From Nocardia sp. CDC159 (lineage in GTDB: Bacteria > Actinomycetota > Actinomycetes > Mycobacteriales > Mycobacteriaceae): 64,000 nt of DNA. A program made the translations under genes and the position numbers. The notes beneath the pieces were generated by a model, which did not search any database, had not been told where the DNA came from, and saw nothing but the letters and a program-made list of their open reading frames with translations. Positions 19,539-27,512 of the stretch are shown here, piece after piece. Location of the stretch: the NCBI RefSeq assembly GCF_023740735.1, contig NZ_JAMRXH010000021.1, forward strand, positions 62,001 to 126,000, in the 5' to 3' direction. Numbering within the stretch: the stretch's first letter is position 1; each line of letters starts with the position of its first letter.

Positions 19539-20846
19539 GTGGCTCGATCTGCGGTGACTCTAGGCGTGTCCACCGAACGCGGCACCGTCCACGCGGTGGC
19601 GTTGTCCGACGACGACGGGCGGCTGCCCGAACGGGTGCTCGTCCAACGATCCGTGCGGATTCGCGGCGAAGGTAAACCCGAGCTCGCCCAGGCCGTCGAG
19701 GTGGCGCTGGAGAGTCTCGCCGACGAGATCGGTCCCGATCGGGAGATCGTCGGCGCGGCCGTCACCTATCGTGACGCGGCCGAGCGGCGAGCGATCGTGA
19801 GCGGCCTGGCGGACGGGGCCTGGCACGACGCCTCGCTGGTGTCGGTCAAATCGGCCCATCTGGCCCTGGCCGGGGCGATGAGCTGGGTCGACGAATTCGA
19901 GAATCTCGCGATCTGCGAGGTGGTTCCGGGCCATCAGGCGTTCTCGCTGATCTCGCCCGAGCGCGATCGAGTGGTTTCGGCGGTCGCCTCGACCGGGGCG
20001 GTGGTGACCAAGGAGACCATGGTCCCGGCGGTGACGGCGGCGTGGGATCAGTTCGACGCGGCGGGTGTGCGGCCCGATGCGGTGGTGCTGATCGGTTCGG
20101 CGGCAAGTGAACCGGCGGTCGCCTCGGCGCTGGCGGCCGGATTCGGGGCGCCCATCCTGCCGTCCCGGGTGGCGGCGGCCGGATCGGCCATCGGCGCGGC
20201 GCTGGTGGCGCTGCCGGAGTCGGCCGGTGTGGTGGACGCCGGTGAGCGCGCGCGGTTCAGCCGCAGCACCGCGGCCCTGTTCGCGGCGGCGAGCGTGCTG
20301 GCGGGCGGACTGGTCGCGGGCGGGGTGTACGAGATCAGCCGCACGCGCTCCGACGGCACGCCGGTACTCGCCGACGCCCGCGTGGCGGCCGATTCCCATC
20401 GGACTCGCCCGATGGAGGAGCAACTGCCCTTCGTGCCGGAGCCGGTGGTGGCACAGGAGCATCCGGAAATGCCGGTGGTCGCCGATTCGGGATCGCCCTC
20501 CACCGAACCCGTTGCCACGGTGGTCACCCTCGACACGACCACCATGACCTGGGGACCGGAGGGTACCCGCCGCCTCAATTTACGTCAGGACACGCAGTCC
20601 AACCCCGCTGGCGAGGACACGGAGGCCGCCAAGGCGCCCGCGCCGGCGATGCCCGAAACCGGTTCGGCGGGAACGGCACCCGCCACCCCCGGCACCTCCC
20701 CCGCGGTGGCTCCGAACGGATCCCTGCTGTTCCCGGGTGAGCCGGCCCCGCCCGAAATCACCAGCCCCGAATTCATGCAATGGTGGGACAACCATTGGCG
20801 ACTGACGATGCAGTGGGCGTCGGCTCAGGTGATGCCACGAACGTGA
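19539..20846 (+). CDS. DUF7159-like membrane protein with Pro-rich C-terminal tail
   Basis: 435 residues from a GTG with GGAGG upstream. The first 240 residues form a soluble domain (MARSAVTLGVSTERGTVHAV opening) that resembles an actin/Hsp70-type fold but without clear nucleotide motifs. One membrane segment follows at about 245-268 (ALFAAASVLAGGLVAGGVYE). A disordered Ala/Pro/Thr-rich tail ends in a short Trp-rich segment (FMQWWDNHWRLTMQW). Such proteins are common in Mycobacterium and Nocardia and have no assigned function. Confidence 0.7.
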   Translation: MARSAVTLGVSTERGTVHAVALSDDDGRLPERVLVQRSVRIRGEGKPELAQAVEVALESLADEIGPDREIVGAAVTYRDAAERRAIVSGLADGAWHDASLVSVKSAHLALAGAMSWVDEFENLAICEVVPGHQAFSLISPERDRVVSAVASTGAVVTKETMVPAVTAAWDQFDAAGVRPDAVVLIGSAASEPAVASALAAGFGAPILPSRVAAAGSAIGAALVALPESAGVVDAGERARFSRSTAALFAAASVLAGGLVAGGVYEISRTRSDGTPVLADARVAADSHRTRPMEEQLPFVPEPVVAQEHPEMPVVADSGSPSTEPVATVVTLDTTTMTWGPEGTRRLNLRQDTQSNPAGEDTEAAKAPAPAMPETGSAGTAPATPGTSPAVAPNGSLLFPGEPAPPEITSPEFMQWWDNHWRLTMQWASAQVMPRT

Positions 20847-20880
20847 TTCCGGAATAGGCGTCACGACTTCAGTCTCTGGA

Positions 20881-20909
20881 AGTCCCCGGCCGCGAAGCGG
20901 CCGGGGACT
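20881..20909. terminator. Bidirectional intrinsic terminator
   Basis: AGTCCCCGGCCGC (20881-20893) pairs with GCGGCCGGGGACT (20897-20909) around a GAA loop, followed by TTTTCGTTT. It lies between two convergent genes, the DUF7159-like protein and bcp. Confidence 0.9.
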
Positions 20910-20915
20910 TTTCGT

Positions 20916-21389
20916 TTACACCGACAAATCGCGGCGCAGCTTCGCGACGTGGCCGGTGGCGCGCACGTTGTATTGCGCCAGCTCGATTTTGCCCTGTTCG
21001 TCGACCAGGAAGGTGGAGCGGATCACGCCGGTGATCTTCTTGCCGTACATGGTCTTCTCGCCGAAGGCGCCCCAGGCCTGTAGGACCTCGCGGTCGGGGT
21101 CGGACAGGAGTGGGAAGGTGAGGTTCTCGTTGTCGCGGAACTTGGCCAGTTTGGCGGGCTTGTCGGGGGAGATGCCTAGGACATCGATCCCGGCGCCGTT
21201 CAATTCGGCCAGACTGTCGCGAAAATCGCACGCCTGCTTGGTGCACCCGGGGGTGCTGGCCGCGGGGTAGAAGTAGACGATCACCTTCCGGCCGCGATAA
21301 TCGGCGAGCGACACCTCCTTGCCGTCGGCATCGGGGAGGGTGAACTCGGGCGCGGTATCGCCGACATTCAAGCGGTGATTCTCTGTCAT
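20916..21389 (-). CDS. bcp: Thiol peroxidase, BCP/PrxQ-type peroxiredoxin
   Basis: 157 residues starting MTENHRLNVGDTAPEFTLPD. The peroxidatic cysteine sits in YPAASTPGCTKQACDF (PxxxTxxC motif), with the resolving cysteine five residues later, typical of PrxQ. It reduces hydrogen peroxide and organic or lipid hydroperoxides using thioredoxin. A bcp gene near fas/acpS is also seen in Mycobacterium, as I recall. A longer upstream reading frame (to 21470) has no family similarity. Confidence 0.93.
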   Translation of the reverse strand: MTENHRLNVGDTAPEFTLPDADGKEVSLADYRGRKVIVYFYPAASTPGCTKQACDFRDSLAELNGAGIDVLGISPDKPAKLAKFRDNENLTFPLLSDPDREVLQAWGAFGEKTMYGKKITGVIRSTFLVDEQGKIELAQYNVRATGHVAKLRRDLSV

Positions 21390-21487
21390 GCCCAAGCACG
21401 GTAATAGACGGCTGTGACACGGACGGCACATCCCGGCGACCGATAGACTCGAGGCTTCAGCGACGCACATCGACTACAGGAGACAAC

Positions 21488-21712
21488 GTGGCGAGGGATA
21501 CCGAGCGCATCGAGCAGGAGATCGAGGCGGCACGCAACCGGCTCGCGCACACACTCGACGAGCTCGCGGTGCGGGCCGATCCCCAGCGGATCGCCGACAA
21601 CACCAAGCAGGCCGTGCTGGCGAAGGTGAACGAGCCGAAGGTGAAGTACAGCCTGATCGGGGCGGGCGCGCTGGTGGTGCTGCTGGTGCTGGTCAAGATC
21701 TTCCGTCGCTGA
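21488..21712 (+). CDS. Small DUF3618 membrane protein
   Basis: 74 residues, GTG start with AGGAGA upstream. The N-terminal amphipathic part (TERIEQEIEAARNRLAHTLD) is the DUF3618 signature. A single membrane segment near residues 53-70 (LIGAGALVVLLVLVKIF) is followed by a short basic tail. It is divergent from bcp. Homologues occupy the same place near bcp in mycobacteria. Function unknown. Confidence 0.85.
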   Translation: MARDTERIEQEIEAARNRLAHTLDELAVRADPQRIADNTKQAVLAKVNEPKVKYSLIGAGALVVLLVLVKIFRR

Positions 21713-21729
21713 GCCCCCACGAATACGAA

Positions 21730-21762
21730 ACACCCGGTGTGGCAGTGCGCCACACCGGGTGT
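21730..21762. terminator. Bidirectional intrinsic terminator
   Basis: ACACCCGGTGTGGC (21730-21743) and GCCACACCGGGTGT (21749-21762) are perfect 14-bp arms around a 5-base loop, followed by CGTCGTTTTAT. It separates two convergent genes. Confidence 0.92.
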
Positions 21763-21780
21763 CGTCGTTTTATCGGTCTC

Positions 21781-22092
21781 TCAGACCGTCGGGCAGGCCA
21801 TGCCGGTGCCGTCCGGGTCGAGGTGGGGGGAGTAACCCGGCTCGCCGCGGAACAGCGGAGCCCGGCCCGCGGCGCGCGCCTCGTCACAGTTCCTGAAGGT
21901 GCGACCACCGGCGGAACCGGTCTGGGCCAGGCCGGACGATCCGGTAGCGCCGATCAGATCATCGATGCCCGACGATCCGGTGCCCGCCGAACCGGAGGGG
22001 ATGAAGGGGTCGGCGGTAGCGGTCGGAGCGAGCGGGGCGGCGAGGGTGACCAATCCCGCGCTCACAGTCACGATGAGCCTGCGAACGTTCAT
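21781..22092 (-). CDS. Secreted Excalibur-domain protein
   Basis: 103 residues. A Sec signal peptide (MNVRRLIVTVSAGLVTLAAP, cleavage probably after ATA or ADP near residue 28) is followed by a Ser/Gly-rich linker and a C-terminal Excalibur domain: NCDEARAAGRAPLFRGEPGY, then HLDPDGTGMACP with its extracellular calcium-binding DxDxDG-type loop. These small wall-associated proteins often occur singly in Nocardia and Rhodococcus. Upstream in-frame sequence (to 22209) lacks a signal sequence, so the ATG at 22092 is chosen. Confidence 0.85.
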   Translation of the reverse strand: MNVRRLIVTVSAGLVTLAAPLAPTATADPFIPSGSAGTGSSGIDDLIGATGSSGLAQTGSAGGRTFRNCDEARAAGRAPLFRGEPGYSPHLDPDGTGMACPTV

Positions 22093-22222
22093 GTATTCCT
22101 CGTTGTCTGCTGCGATGTGTATGCGGTCCGACCGACACTCCCCGCGGTGAAACGGGTCGGGAACCGCGGGGTCTACCTTTGTGATGGTGAGTGTCGTTGT
22201 CAACCGCACGGCCGATCCTCGC

Positions 22223-23200
22223 TCATTCGCCCAGGCGTTTACCGGTCAGATGCTCGGCCGGAACCCGACCCATCCGACCCGCCTCGAAATCCTCGATGGC
22301 CTCGATGATTTCGTGCCGCGCGTTCATCACGAACGGCCCGTACTGCACCACCGGCTCGCGAATCGGCTGCCCGCCCAGCAGCAGGACTTCGAATTCGCCC
22401 GTCGGCGTGTCCTGCCGCTCGTCGGCGGTGACGGTGATCGCCGCACCGTGCCCGAACACCGCCAGCCGACCCGCCCGCACCGGTCGCCTCTCCGCGCCGA
22501 CGGTACCGCTGCCGGACAGCACATACGCCATCGCCGAGAAATGCTGCGGCCACGGCATTTCCAGGCGCGCGCCCGGACCGATCGAGGCGTGCGCGTAGGA
22601 AATGGGCGTACAGGTCGAGCCGGGCCCGGTGAATCCGCCGAGTTCGCCCGCGATGATGCGGACCAGCGCGCCGCCGTCGTGCGAACTCACCAGCGTCAGC
22701 TGCGAGGACCGCAGATCCTGATAGCGCGGTGGGGTCATCTTCTTCTCGCGCGGCAGATTCACCCACAGCTGTATGCCGTGGAACAGCCCACCCGAGACGA
22801 CCAGCTCCTCGGCGGGCAGCTCGTCGTGCAGGATGCCCGCACCGGCGGTCATCCACTGCGTATCGCCCTCGCCGATGGTGCCCCCGCCGCCGTTGGAGTC
22901 GTGGTGGACCATGGTCCCGTCGAGCATGTACGTCACGGTCTCGAAGCCGCGGTGCGGATGCCAGGGCGCACCCTTGGCCTCGTACGGCTCGTACGCCACC
23001 GGTCCCATCTGATCGAGCAGGATGAACGGATCGGCGTAGCGCAGCTCCAGGCTGGGGAAGGGGCGGTGCACCTCGAAGCCCGCGCCCTCGCGCTGGGTGT
23101 TCGCGGTTACGACGGCGGTGACCGGCCGCTGCCGCTCGGTCAGGTCCGGGCGGGGCAGGCGCGGCAGCACCAGGATGTTGTCGACGGTGATGGCGGGCAT
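22223..23200 (-). CDS. Pirin-family cupin protein
   Basis: 325 residues from ATG with GGAGGTCC upstream. The N-terminal cupin contains the metal ligands in APWHPHRGFETVTYMLDG and a later HDELPAEE; the pirin C-terminal domain follows. Bacterial pirins act as quercetin 2,3-dioxygenase-like or redox-responsive proteins. It is divergent from a MarR gene across a 61-bp gap holding an inverted repeat, so its expression is probably controlled by that MarR protein. Confidence 0.9.
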   Translation of the reverse strand: MPAITVDNILVLPRLPRPDLTERQRPVTAVVTANTQREGAGFEVHRPFPSLELRYADPFILLDQMGPVAYEPYEAKGAPWHPHRGFETVTYMLDGTMVHHDSNGGGGTIGEGDTQWMTAGAGILHDELPAEELVVSGGLFHGIQLWVNLPREKKMTPPRYQDLRSSQLTLVSSHDGGALVRIIAGELGGFTGPGSTCTPISYAHASIGPGARLEMPWPQHFSAMAYVLSGSGTVGAERRPVRAGRLAVFGHGAAITVTADERQDTPTGEFEVLLLGGQPIREPVVQYGPFVMNARHEIIEAIEDFEAGRMGRVPAEHLTGKRLGE

Positions 23201-23218
23201 CGGGACCTCCTCGGTCGC

Positions 23219-23242
23219 GTTTGGTGTCCATGTCAACCAAAC
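23219..23242. promoter_or_regulatory. Candidate MarR operator between pirin and marR
   Basis: GTTTGGT (23219-23225) and ACCAAAC (23236-23242) are perfect 7-bp arms in the short divergent gap, separated by 10 bases. Placement and spacing fit a MarR-dimer site that would control both genes. Confidence 0.6.
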
Positions 23243-23261
23243 TCCGATTAGGATCATTCCC

Positions 23262-23723
23262 ATGGTGCGATGGCTCAGCGAGGACGAGCAGGCGACCTGG
23301 TCGGCGTTCATCCGGATGCGGCAGCGTCTGGACGCGGCGATGGCGGCCGGGCTGGCCCGCGACGGGTTGTCGATGCCGGACTACGAGATTCTGGTGGCCC
23401 TGTCGGCCGCGCCCGGGGACTGCCTGCGCGCGCGGGATCTGGCCGCCGAGATCTGCTGGGACAAGAGCAGGCTGTCGAAGCATCTGGCGCGCATGGATTC
23501 CCGCGGGCTCGTCGAGCGCAGCCCGGCCGCCGACGACGCGCGGGGCGTTGTCGTCCGGCTGACCGGGCACGGGCGGCGGGCGCTCGAACAGGCCGCGCCC
23601 AATCATGTGGCATTGGTGCGCCGCCTGTTCGTCGACGAGATGACCGACGAGGAGGCCAAGGCGGTTCGCTCGCTGTCGGAGCGGGTCGTGGCGGCGGCAG
23701 AACGCGCCACGGCCCTCGACTGA
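23262..23723 (+). CDS. MarR-family regulator
   Basis: 153 residues from ATG (MVRWLSEDEQATWSAF). The winged helix spans about residues 30-105 with LARDGLSMPDYEILVALS, LAAEICWDKSRLSKHLARMD as recognition region and a wing with DARGVVVRLT. It is divergent from the pirin gene and probably represses it and itself through the 23219-23242 dyad. The frame is open upstream of the chosen ATG, but that part crosses the operator. Confidence 0.88.
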   Translation: MVRWLSEDEQATWSAFIRMRQRLDAAMAAGLARDGLSMPDYEILVALSAAPGDCLRARDLAAEICWDKSRLSKHLARMDSRGLVERSPAADDARGVVVRLTGHGRRALEQAAPNHVALVRRLFVDEMTDEEAKAVRSLSERVVAAAERATALD

Positions 23724-23745
23724 CCGGACGCACGCGGCGGCCGGG

Positions 23746-24762
23746 CTAGGTGGCCGCGTGCTTCCCGTCGCCGAAGGGCTCGTCGCGTTCGCGCACCGCC
23801 TCGCGGAAACCCACGGTGGCGGCGCGCAATTGGAAGGCGTAACCCTCGCGGGTATGCCGGGAGATGCCGTCGAAGACCGTGCCGATCATGCCGGAATTGG
23901 CCACCCCCTGGGCCAGCAGCGCGCTGTTGAGCGCGAGTTTGGCCATGATGAGCTGATTGATCGGAACCTGCGAAATCCGGTGCAGCAGTTGCTCGGTGCG
24001 CTCGTCGAGCTCCTCGGCCGGGCAGGACTCCACCGCGAGCCCCCATTCGGCGGCCTGCCTGCCGGTGAGACAGTCTCCGGTGAACAACAACCGCTTGGCC
24101 CGCTGATCCCCGAGCCGATGCGCCCACATCCCCGCGGCGGGAATGCCCCACACCCGGGTCGGCGGATAGCCGATCTTCGTATCGTCGGCGCAGATGATCT
24201 GATCGGCGAACAGCGCGATATCGCTACCGCCCGCGATGGCGAAACCGTGCAGCTTGGCCACCGTCGGCTTGTTCGCGTACAGCAGACTCGCGAAGCCCCG
24301 GTTGCAGCGGCTCATCATCTGATAGTCGAGCATGGGATCCCAAGTGCCCCAGGGATTGTGATTGCGCGCCTGTGCCACCGGATCGAGCACCGTCCCGGTC
24401 GCGGGCCGCGCGGACCGCTGCGGCCGGAGCCCGCCCGCGGCGAGGATCGACAGATCGTACCCACCGCAGAACCCCTTCCCCCGCCCCGACACCACGATGA
24501 CATGCACCCGCGGATCCAGATCGGCCCGTTCGACCGCATGCGCCAGATCGAGCGGGGTGTCGGCGGTGATGGCATTGCCGTGCTCGGGCCGATCGAAGGT
24601 GATCCGCGCGATGCGGCCGGTGACCTCGTAGGTCAGGGTGGGGTAGGAGGCCTGGTCGGCGGGCGTGGGACGGTCGGCGAAGGGGGTATCCGCACCGGCG
24701 GTGGCAGCCTCCCGCCAGGCGGCGGGACGGGTACCGCTGTGGTGCTCATAATCGGGGGACAC
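23746..24762 (-). CDS. Crotonase / enoyl-CoA hydratase family protein
   Basis: 338 residues, longer than the usual 260 because of an N-terminal extension of about 40 residues. The crotonase core starts near residue 45 (YEVTGRIARITFDRPEHGNAI); GRGKGFCGGYDLS and KLHGFAIAGGSDIALFAD are the two oxyanion-hole regions. The catalytic Glu positions of true hydratases are not evident (GYPPTRVWG at the second site), so the reaction may be other than hydration. It lies alone, reading toward a MarR gene, and shows no pathway context. Confidence 0.85.
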   Translation of the reverse strand: MSPDYEHHSGTRPAAWREAATAGADTPFADRPTPADQASYPTLTYEVTGRIARITFDRPEHGNAITADTPLDLAHAVERADLDPRVHVIVVSGRGKGFCGGYDLSILAAGGLRPQRSARPATGTVLDPVAQARNHNPWGTWDPMLDYQMMSRCNRGFASLLYANKPTVAKLHGFAIAGGSDIALFADQIICADDTKIGYPPTRVWGIPAAGMWAHRLGDQRAKRLLFTGDCLTGRQAAEWGLAVESCPAEELDERTEQLLHRISQVPINQLIMAKLALNSALLAQGVANSGMIGTVFDGISRHTREGYAFQLRAATVGFREAVRERDEPFGDGKHAAT

Positions 24763-24816
24763 TCAAGAAGTGAACTCCCGTTCATTTCTTGGTGTCAAGA
24801 GGGGACCGAGTAATGA

Positions 24817-25152
24817 CTACTCGCTATCGGTGCGGCGCTCACCCCACGGTTTCACGGGCGGTTTGACCCACAGGATCTTCTCGTCGAGGTTGTGTCGTTG
24901 GGCGGCAGGGTGATTCGGGTGGCGGGCGGCCCAGGCGTCCTTTTCGTCCAGTAGCTCGGCGACCAGGTGCCAGGTCTCGTCGGTGCCGGGTGGGTTGGTG
25001 GCGGCGGAGCGGGCCAGTTTGCGGCGGGTGGCGGGTGGGAGGGAGCGCAGGTCTGCGCCGGTGATGCCGCGGTGCCAGGCGTAGGCGGCCAGGCGGCGGG
25101 CCTTGTCGGCGCGGCCCTTGGCGGCGTGGTCGGTGTGGGCGTAGTCGGTCAT
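24817..25152 (-). CDS. Conserved small hypothetical protein
   Basis: 111 residues, charged and Arg/Ala/His-rich, with no signal peptide, membrane segment or motif I recognise. It starts with ATG overlapping the stop codon of the response-regulator remnant (ATGA), which puts it in one transcript with the sensor kinase. Coding is supported by the overlap and by codon use, not by family similarity. Confidence 0.55.
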   Translation of the reverse strand: MTDYAHTDHAAKGRADKARRLAAYAWHRGITGADLRSLPPATRRKLARSAATNPPGTDETWHLVAELLDEKDAWAARHPNHPAAQRHNLDEKILWVKPPVKPWGERRTDSE

Positions 25153-25301
25153 GGCTCGGCCAATCCGTGGTGGTAGGCGTAGCGGACGGCGTCGGCGCGG
25201 TTGCGGGTGCCGATCTTGGCGAAGGCGTGGTTGATATGGGTCTTCACTGTGGCCTCCCGGTCGACCACGAGCACCCGGATCGGCGCGTCGCCCTCGCTCA
25301 C
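25149..25301 (-). pseudogene. Response regulator (LuxR/NarL type) with large internal in-frame deletion
   Basis: The 50-codon frame starts with GTG overlapping the kinase stop (GTGA). Its first residues (DAPIRVLVVDRE) are the start of a receiver domain. The next ones (ATVKTHINHAFAKIGTRNRA, then VRYAYHHGLAEP) are the last two helices of a NarL/LuxR DNA-binding domain. About 150-160 codons between them, including the phosphorylation site and most of the helix-turn-helix, are missing, yet the frame is kept and the overlaps with both neighbours are intact. The kinase therefore seems to have lost its partner. Confidence 0.85.
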
Positions 25302-26452
25302 TCCGGAACCTCCGCCGTCACCTGCCATCCCCGCCCGTCCAGCCCGGGCCCGGCCGACAGACTGCCGCCCACCAGCGCGATGCGTTCGCGCATCCCGGTC
25401 AAACCGTACTCGCCCGCGGCATTCGAGTCGCCATTGCGCGCGGCCGGATTGTGCACCGACAGGCGCACCCGGGCGGGATCGAAGCTGAGCACGATCGACA
25501 CCGGCGCACCCGGCGCATGTTTGCTCGCGTTGGTGAGCGCCTCGCGGGCCGTGCCGAGCAGTGACACCGCGGCCGCCGAATCGACCGGGCGCGGGGTGCC
25601 GGTCACCTGGCAGTCGACGGTCATGTGATGATCGCGCCGGTAGCCGTCGACGAGCCCGCGTAACCCCTCGTCCAGTGGTGGAATGTCGTGGCGCAGCGCG
25701 GCAACCGCGGCCCGGGCCTCGGCCATCCCGTTCGCGGCCAGCCGCCGCGAGCGCCGCACCCGGGCCAGTGCGCCCGGTACATCGCCCTTCTCACTCAGCA
25801 GTCCCTCGGCCACGTCGAGCTGAACGGCCAGCGCGCCGAGGGAATGCGCGAGCACGTCGTGCAGTTCGCGGGCGATGCGGGTGCGCTCGTCGAGCGCGGC
25901 GGCCCGCGCCTGCTCGTGCTGGGTGCGGCGGGTCTGTTCGAGCAGCAGTGCGGTCTGCCGCACGCGCAGCAGATACTGCCGCCGGTACAGGCCCAGCAGC
26001 ATGAGTGCGCACAGGATGATCAGGTGGATCACCAGATCGGCGGATTGCCTTGCGAGCAGCGAACTCGCCGCGAGCGCCGCACCGTCCGCCACGGTCGCGG
26101 CCAGGATGAGCAGCGCGCTGGCCGACAGTTGCTGGCTCAGCACGCCGATCGCCGCGAAGGTCATGATCAGCGCGGACGAATCGCCCGGCCCCACCACGGC
26201 CGCGCCGATCAGTGCGCCGCCGATCAACGCGGCCAGGGCCGGGCGCGGCCAGCGGGTGTCGAGGATCGCGAAGGATACGATCCCGAGGTAGACCGCGCCC
26301 AGTGCCGCCCACAGCCAGAGCGGGATCGGCCCGGCGTGGTTGTAGACCAGATTCACCGCCAGTAGTGCGCAGACGACCAGGCGCATGAGCGGGCTGTTCT
26401 CCGGGGCGTCGCCGATCAGTCGCCGACCGACGGTGCGCAGCCGCTGCCGCAT
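25298..26452 (-). CDS. NarL-type two-component sensor histidine kinase
   Basis: 384 residues from ATG with GAGGAGG four bases upstream. Five or six membrane helices occupy residues about 25-160. The HisKA_3 dimerisation helix carries the phosphorylated His in RTRIARELHDVLAHSLGAL (about residue 200), and a HATPase_c domain follows (EALTNASKHAPG, then GLTGMRERIALVGGSL). Such kinases phosphorylate a NarL-type regulator encoded next to them; here that regulator is only a remnant. Signal unknown. Confidence 0.9.
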   Translation of the reverse strand: MRQRLRTVGRRLIGDAPENSPLMRLVVCALLAVNLVYNHAGPIPLWLWAALGAVYLGIVSFAILDTRWPRPALAALIGGALIGAAVVGPGDSSALIMTFAAIGVLSQQLSASALLILAATVADGAALAASSLLARQSADLVIHLIILCALMLLGLYRRQYLLRVRQTALLLEQTRRTQHEQARAAALDERTRIARELHDVLAHSLGALAVQLDVAEGLLSEKGDVPGALARVRRSRRLAANGMAEARAAVAALRHDIPPLDEGLRGLVDGYRRDHHMTVDCQVTGTPRPVDSAAAVSLLGTAREALTNASKHAPGAPVSIVLSFDPARVRLSVHNPAARNGDSNAAGEYGLTGMRERIALVGGSLSAGPGLDGRGWQVTAEVPE

Positions 26453-26586
26453 GATCCTCCTCGCCGTGTTCGCACTCCTGCGCGCATTCTCGTCCCAGGT
26501 GGTTCGTTGCGCAGACCATCCGGGGGTGGAGATCGGGGTGGAAGATGCGGGTCGGACTGCGTTCCCGGCCGCGCGCGGTATGGCTA

Positions 26587-27054
26587 CTACCACGCCGCGG
26601 GCCGCACCCGCCCCGGACGCACCAGGTGAGCCAGGCCGTTGCGTAGCTCGGAAACCGTTGCCGCGCCGAGATCGTCGGCCCAGCGTGCGGTGAATTCCGT
26701 CATCGCCGCCTCGGCGGCCCGGGTCGCGGCCCAACCGCGTTCGGTGAGGGTGATCAACCGGGCCCGGGCATCGCGCGGATGCGGCTGGCGTTGCGCATAG
26801 CCCTTGGTCACCAGTTCCTCGACCAGCTGACTGGCCGCCTGCTTGGTGACGCCGAGATGTTCGGCGATCTCGCCCACCGTCGCGCCGTCGGGGGCCATGC
26901 GCACGAAGGCGAAGCCGTGACTCGGCCGCACATCGGTGAATCCGGCCGCCACGACACCCGCCTGAATCGCATCGGTGACCTCCGCGGCGGCGGCCAACAG
27001 CAGCAGCGGCAGGTCGGGCGCGGGCTTGGGATCGCGGGGCGGCATGACTGCCAT
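26587..27054 (-). CDS. MarR-family regulator (cupin-linked)
   Basis: 155 residues starting MAVMPPRDPKP; another Met lies three codons later. The winged helix is visible: ATVGEIAEHLGVTKQAASQL followed by ELVTKGYAQRQ and a wing with DARARLITLT. The gene is divergent from a small cupin gene, and the gap is packed with TTGAC/GTCAA half-sites, so it should repress itself and the cupin. Confidence 0.88.
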   Translation of the reverse strand: MAVMPPRDPKPAPDLPLLLLAAAAEVTDAIQAGVVAAGFTDVRPSHGFAFVRMAPDGATVGEIAEHLGVTKQAASQLVEELVTKGYAQRQPHPRDARARLITLTERGWAATRAAEAAMTEFTARWADDLGAATVSELRNGLAHLVRPGRVRPAAW

Positions 27055-27060
27055 CTTGGC

Positions 27061-27110
27061 ACTTGACACAGAAGTCAAGTAGCTTGACTATATGGTCAAG
27101 TAAGTTGACT
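27061..27110. promoter_or_regulatory. Two tandem dyads plus a third half-site (MarR operators)
   Basis: ACTTGAC (27061-27067) pairs with GTCAAGT (27074-27080). CTTGAC (27083-27088) pairs with GTCAAG (27095-27100). A further TTGACT lies at about 27105-27110. These fill the divergent promoter gap between the MarR and cupin genes and are AT-rich relative to their surroundings. Two adjacent dimer sites are implied. Confidence 0.75.
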
Positions 27111-27125
27111 ATTAAGGAGTGTTCG

Positions 27126-27500
27126 ATGCCCGTGATTCGCGCCGACGAGGCCCAGGTGCACCAGATGCACAACGCCCGCTTCTTCTCCTATATCCGGCCG
27201 GGAACCGGCAGTGCCGAGATCTGTCAGTGGCGGGTGGAGATCGAGCCCGGCACCGTCGGGCAGGCGCATCGCGTCCTGCGCGAGGAGTCCTTCGTAATGC
27301 TCGACGGCACAGCGGTGTTGTCCATCGACGGCGAGTCCGCCGCGCTTGCGCCCGGTGATGCCGCGCTCGCCCCCGCCGGTGCGACGATCCGGCTCGACAA
27401 TCCGGGGGAGCGGGTGGCCGCGCTGCTGGTGACGGTTCCGGTCGGCTTCTGTGGCGAATTGGCCGACGGCACCCGAATCACCCCGCCCTGGGTGAGCTGA
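27126..27500 (+). CDS. Small cupin-domain protein
   Basis: 124 residues from ATG after AAGGAG. It is a single cupin barrel (EIEPGTVGQAHRVLREESFVML, then PGDAALAPAG). The first His of motif 1 is kept, but the HxH pair is incomplete, so metal binding is uncertain. It is probably the target of the divergent MarR regulator. Substrate unknown. Confidence 0.82.
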   Translation: MPVIRADEAQVHQMHNARFFSYIRPGTGSAEICQWRVEIEPGTVGQAHRVLREESFVMLDGTAVLSIDGESAALAPGDAALAPAGATIRLDNPGERVAALLVTVPVGFCGELADGTRITPPWVS

Positions 27501-27512
27501 GGCCCCCTGCGG

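Noticed and set aside
24763..24816. Extra small gene between the crotonase and the hypothetical gene
   Set aside because: The gap is only 54 bases and contains no ribosome binding site with a frame of useful length.
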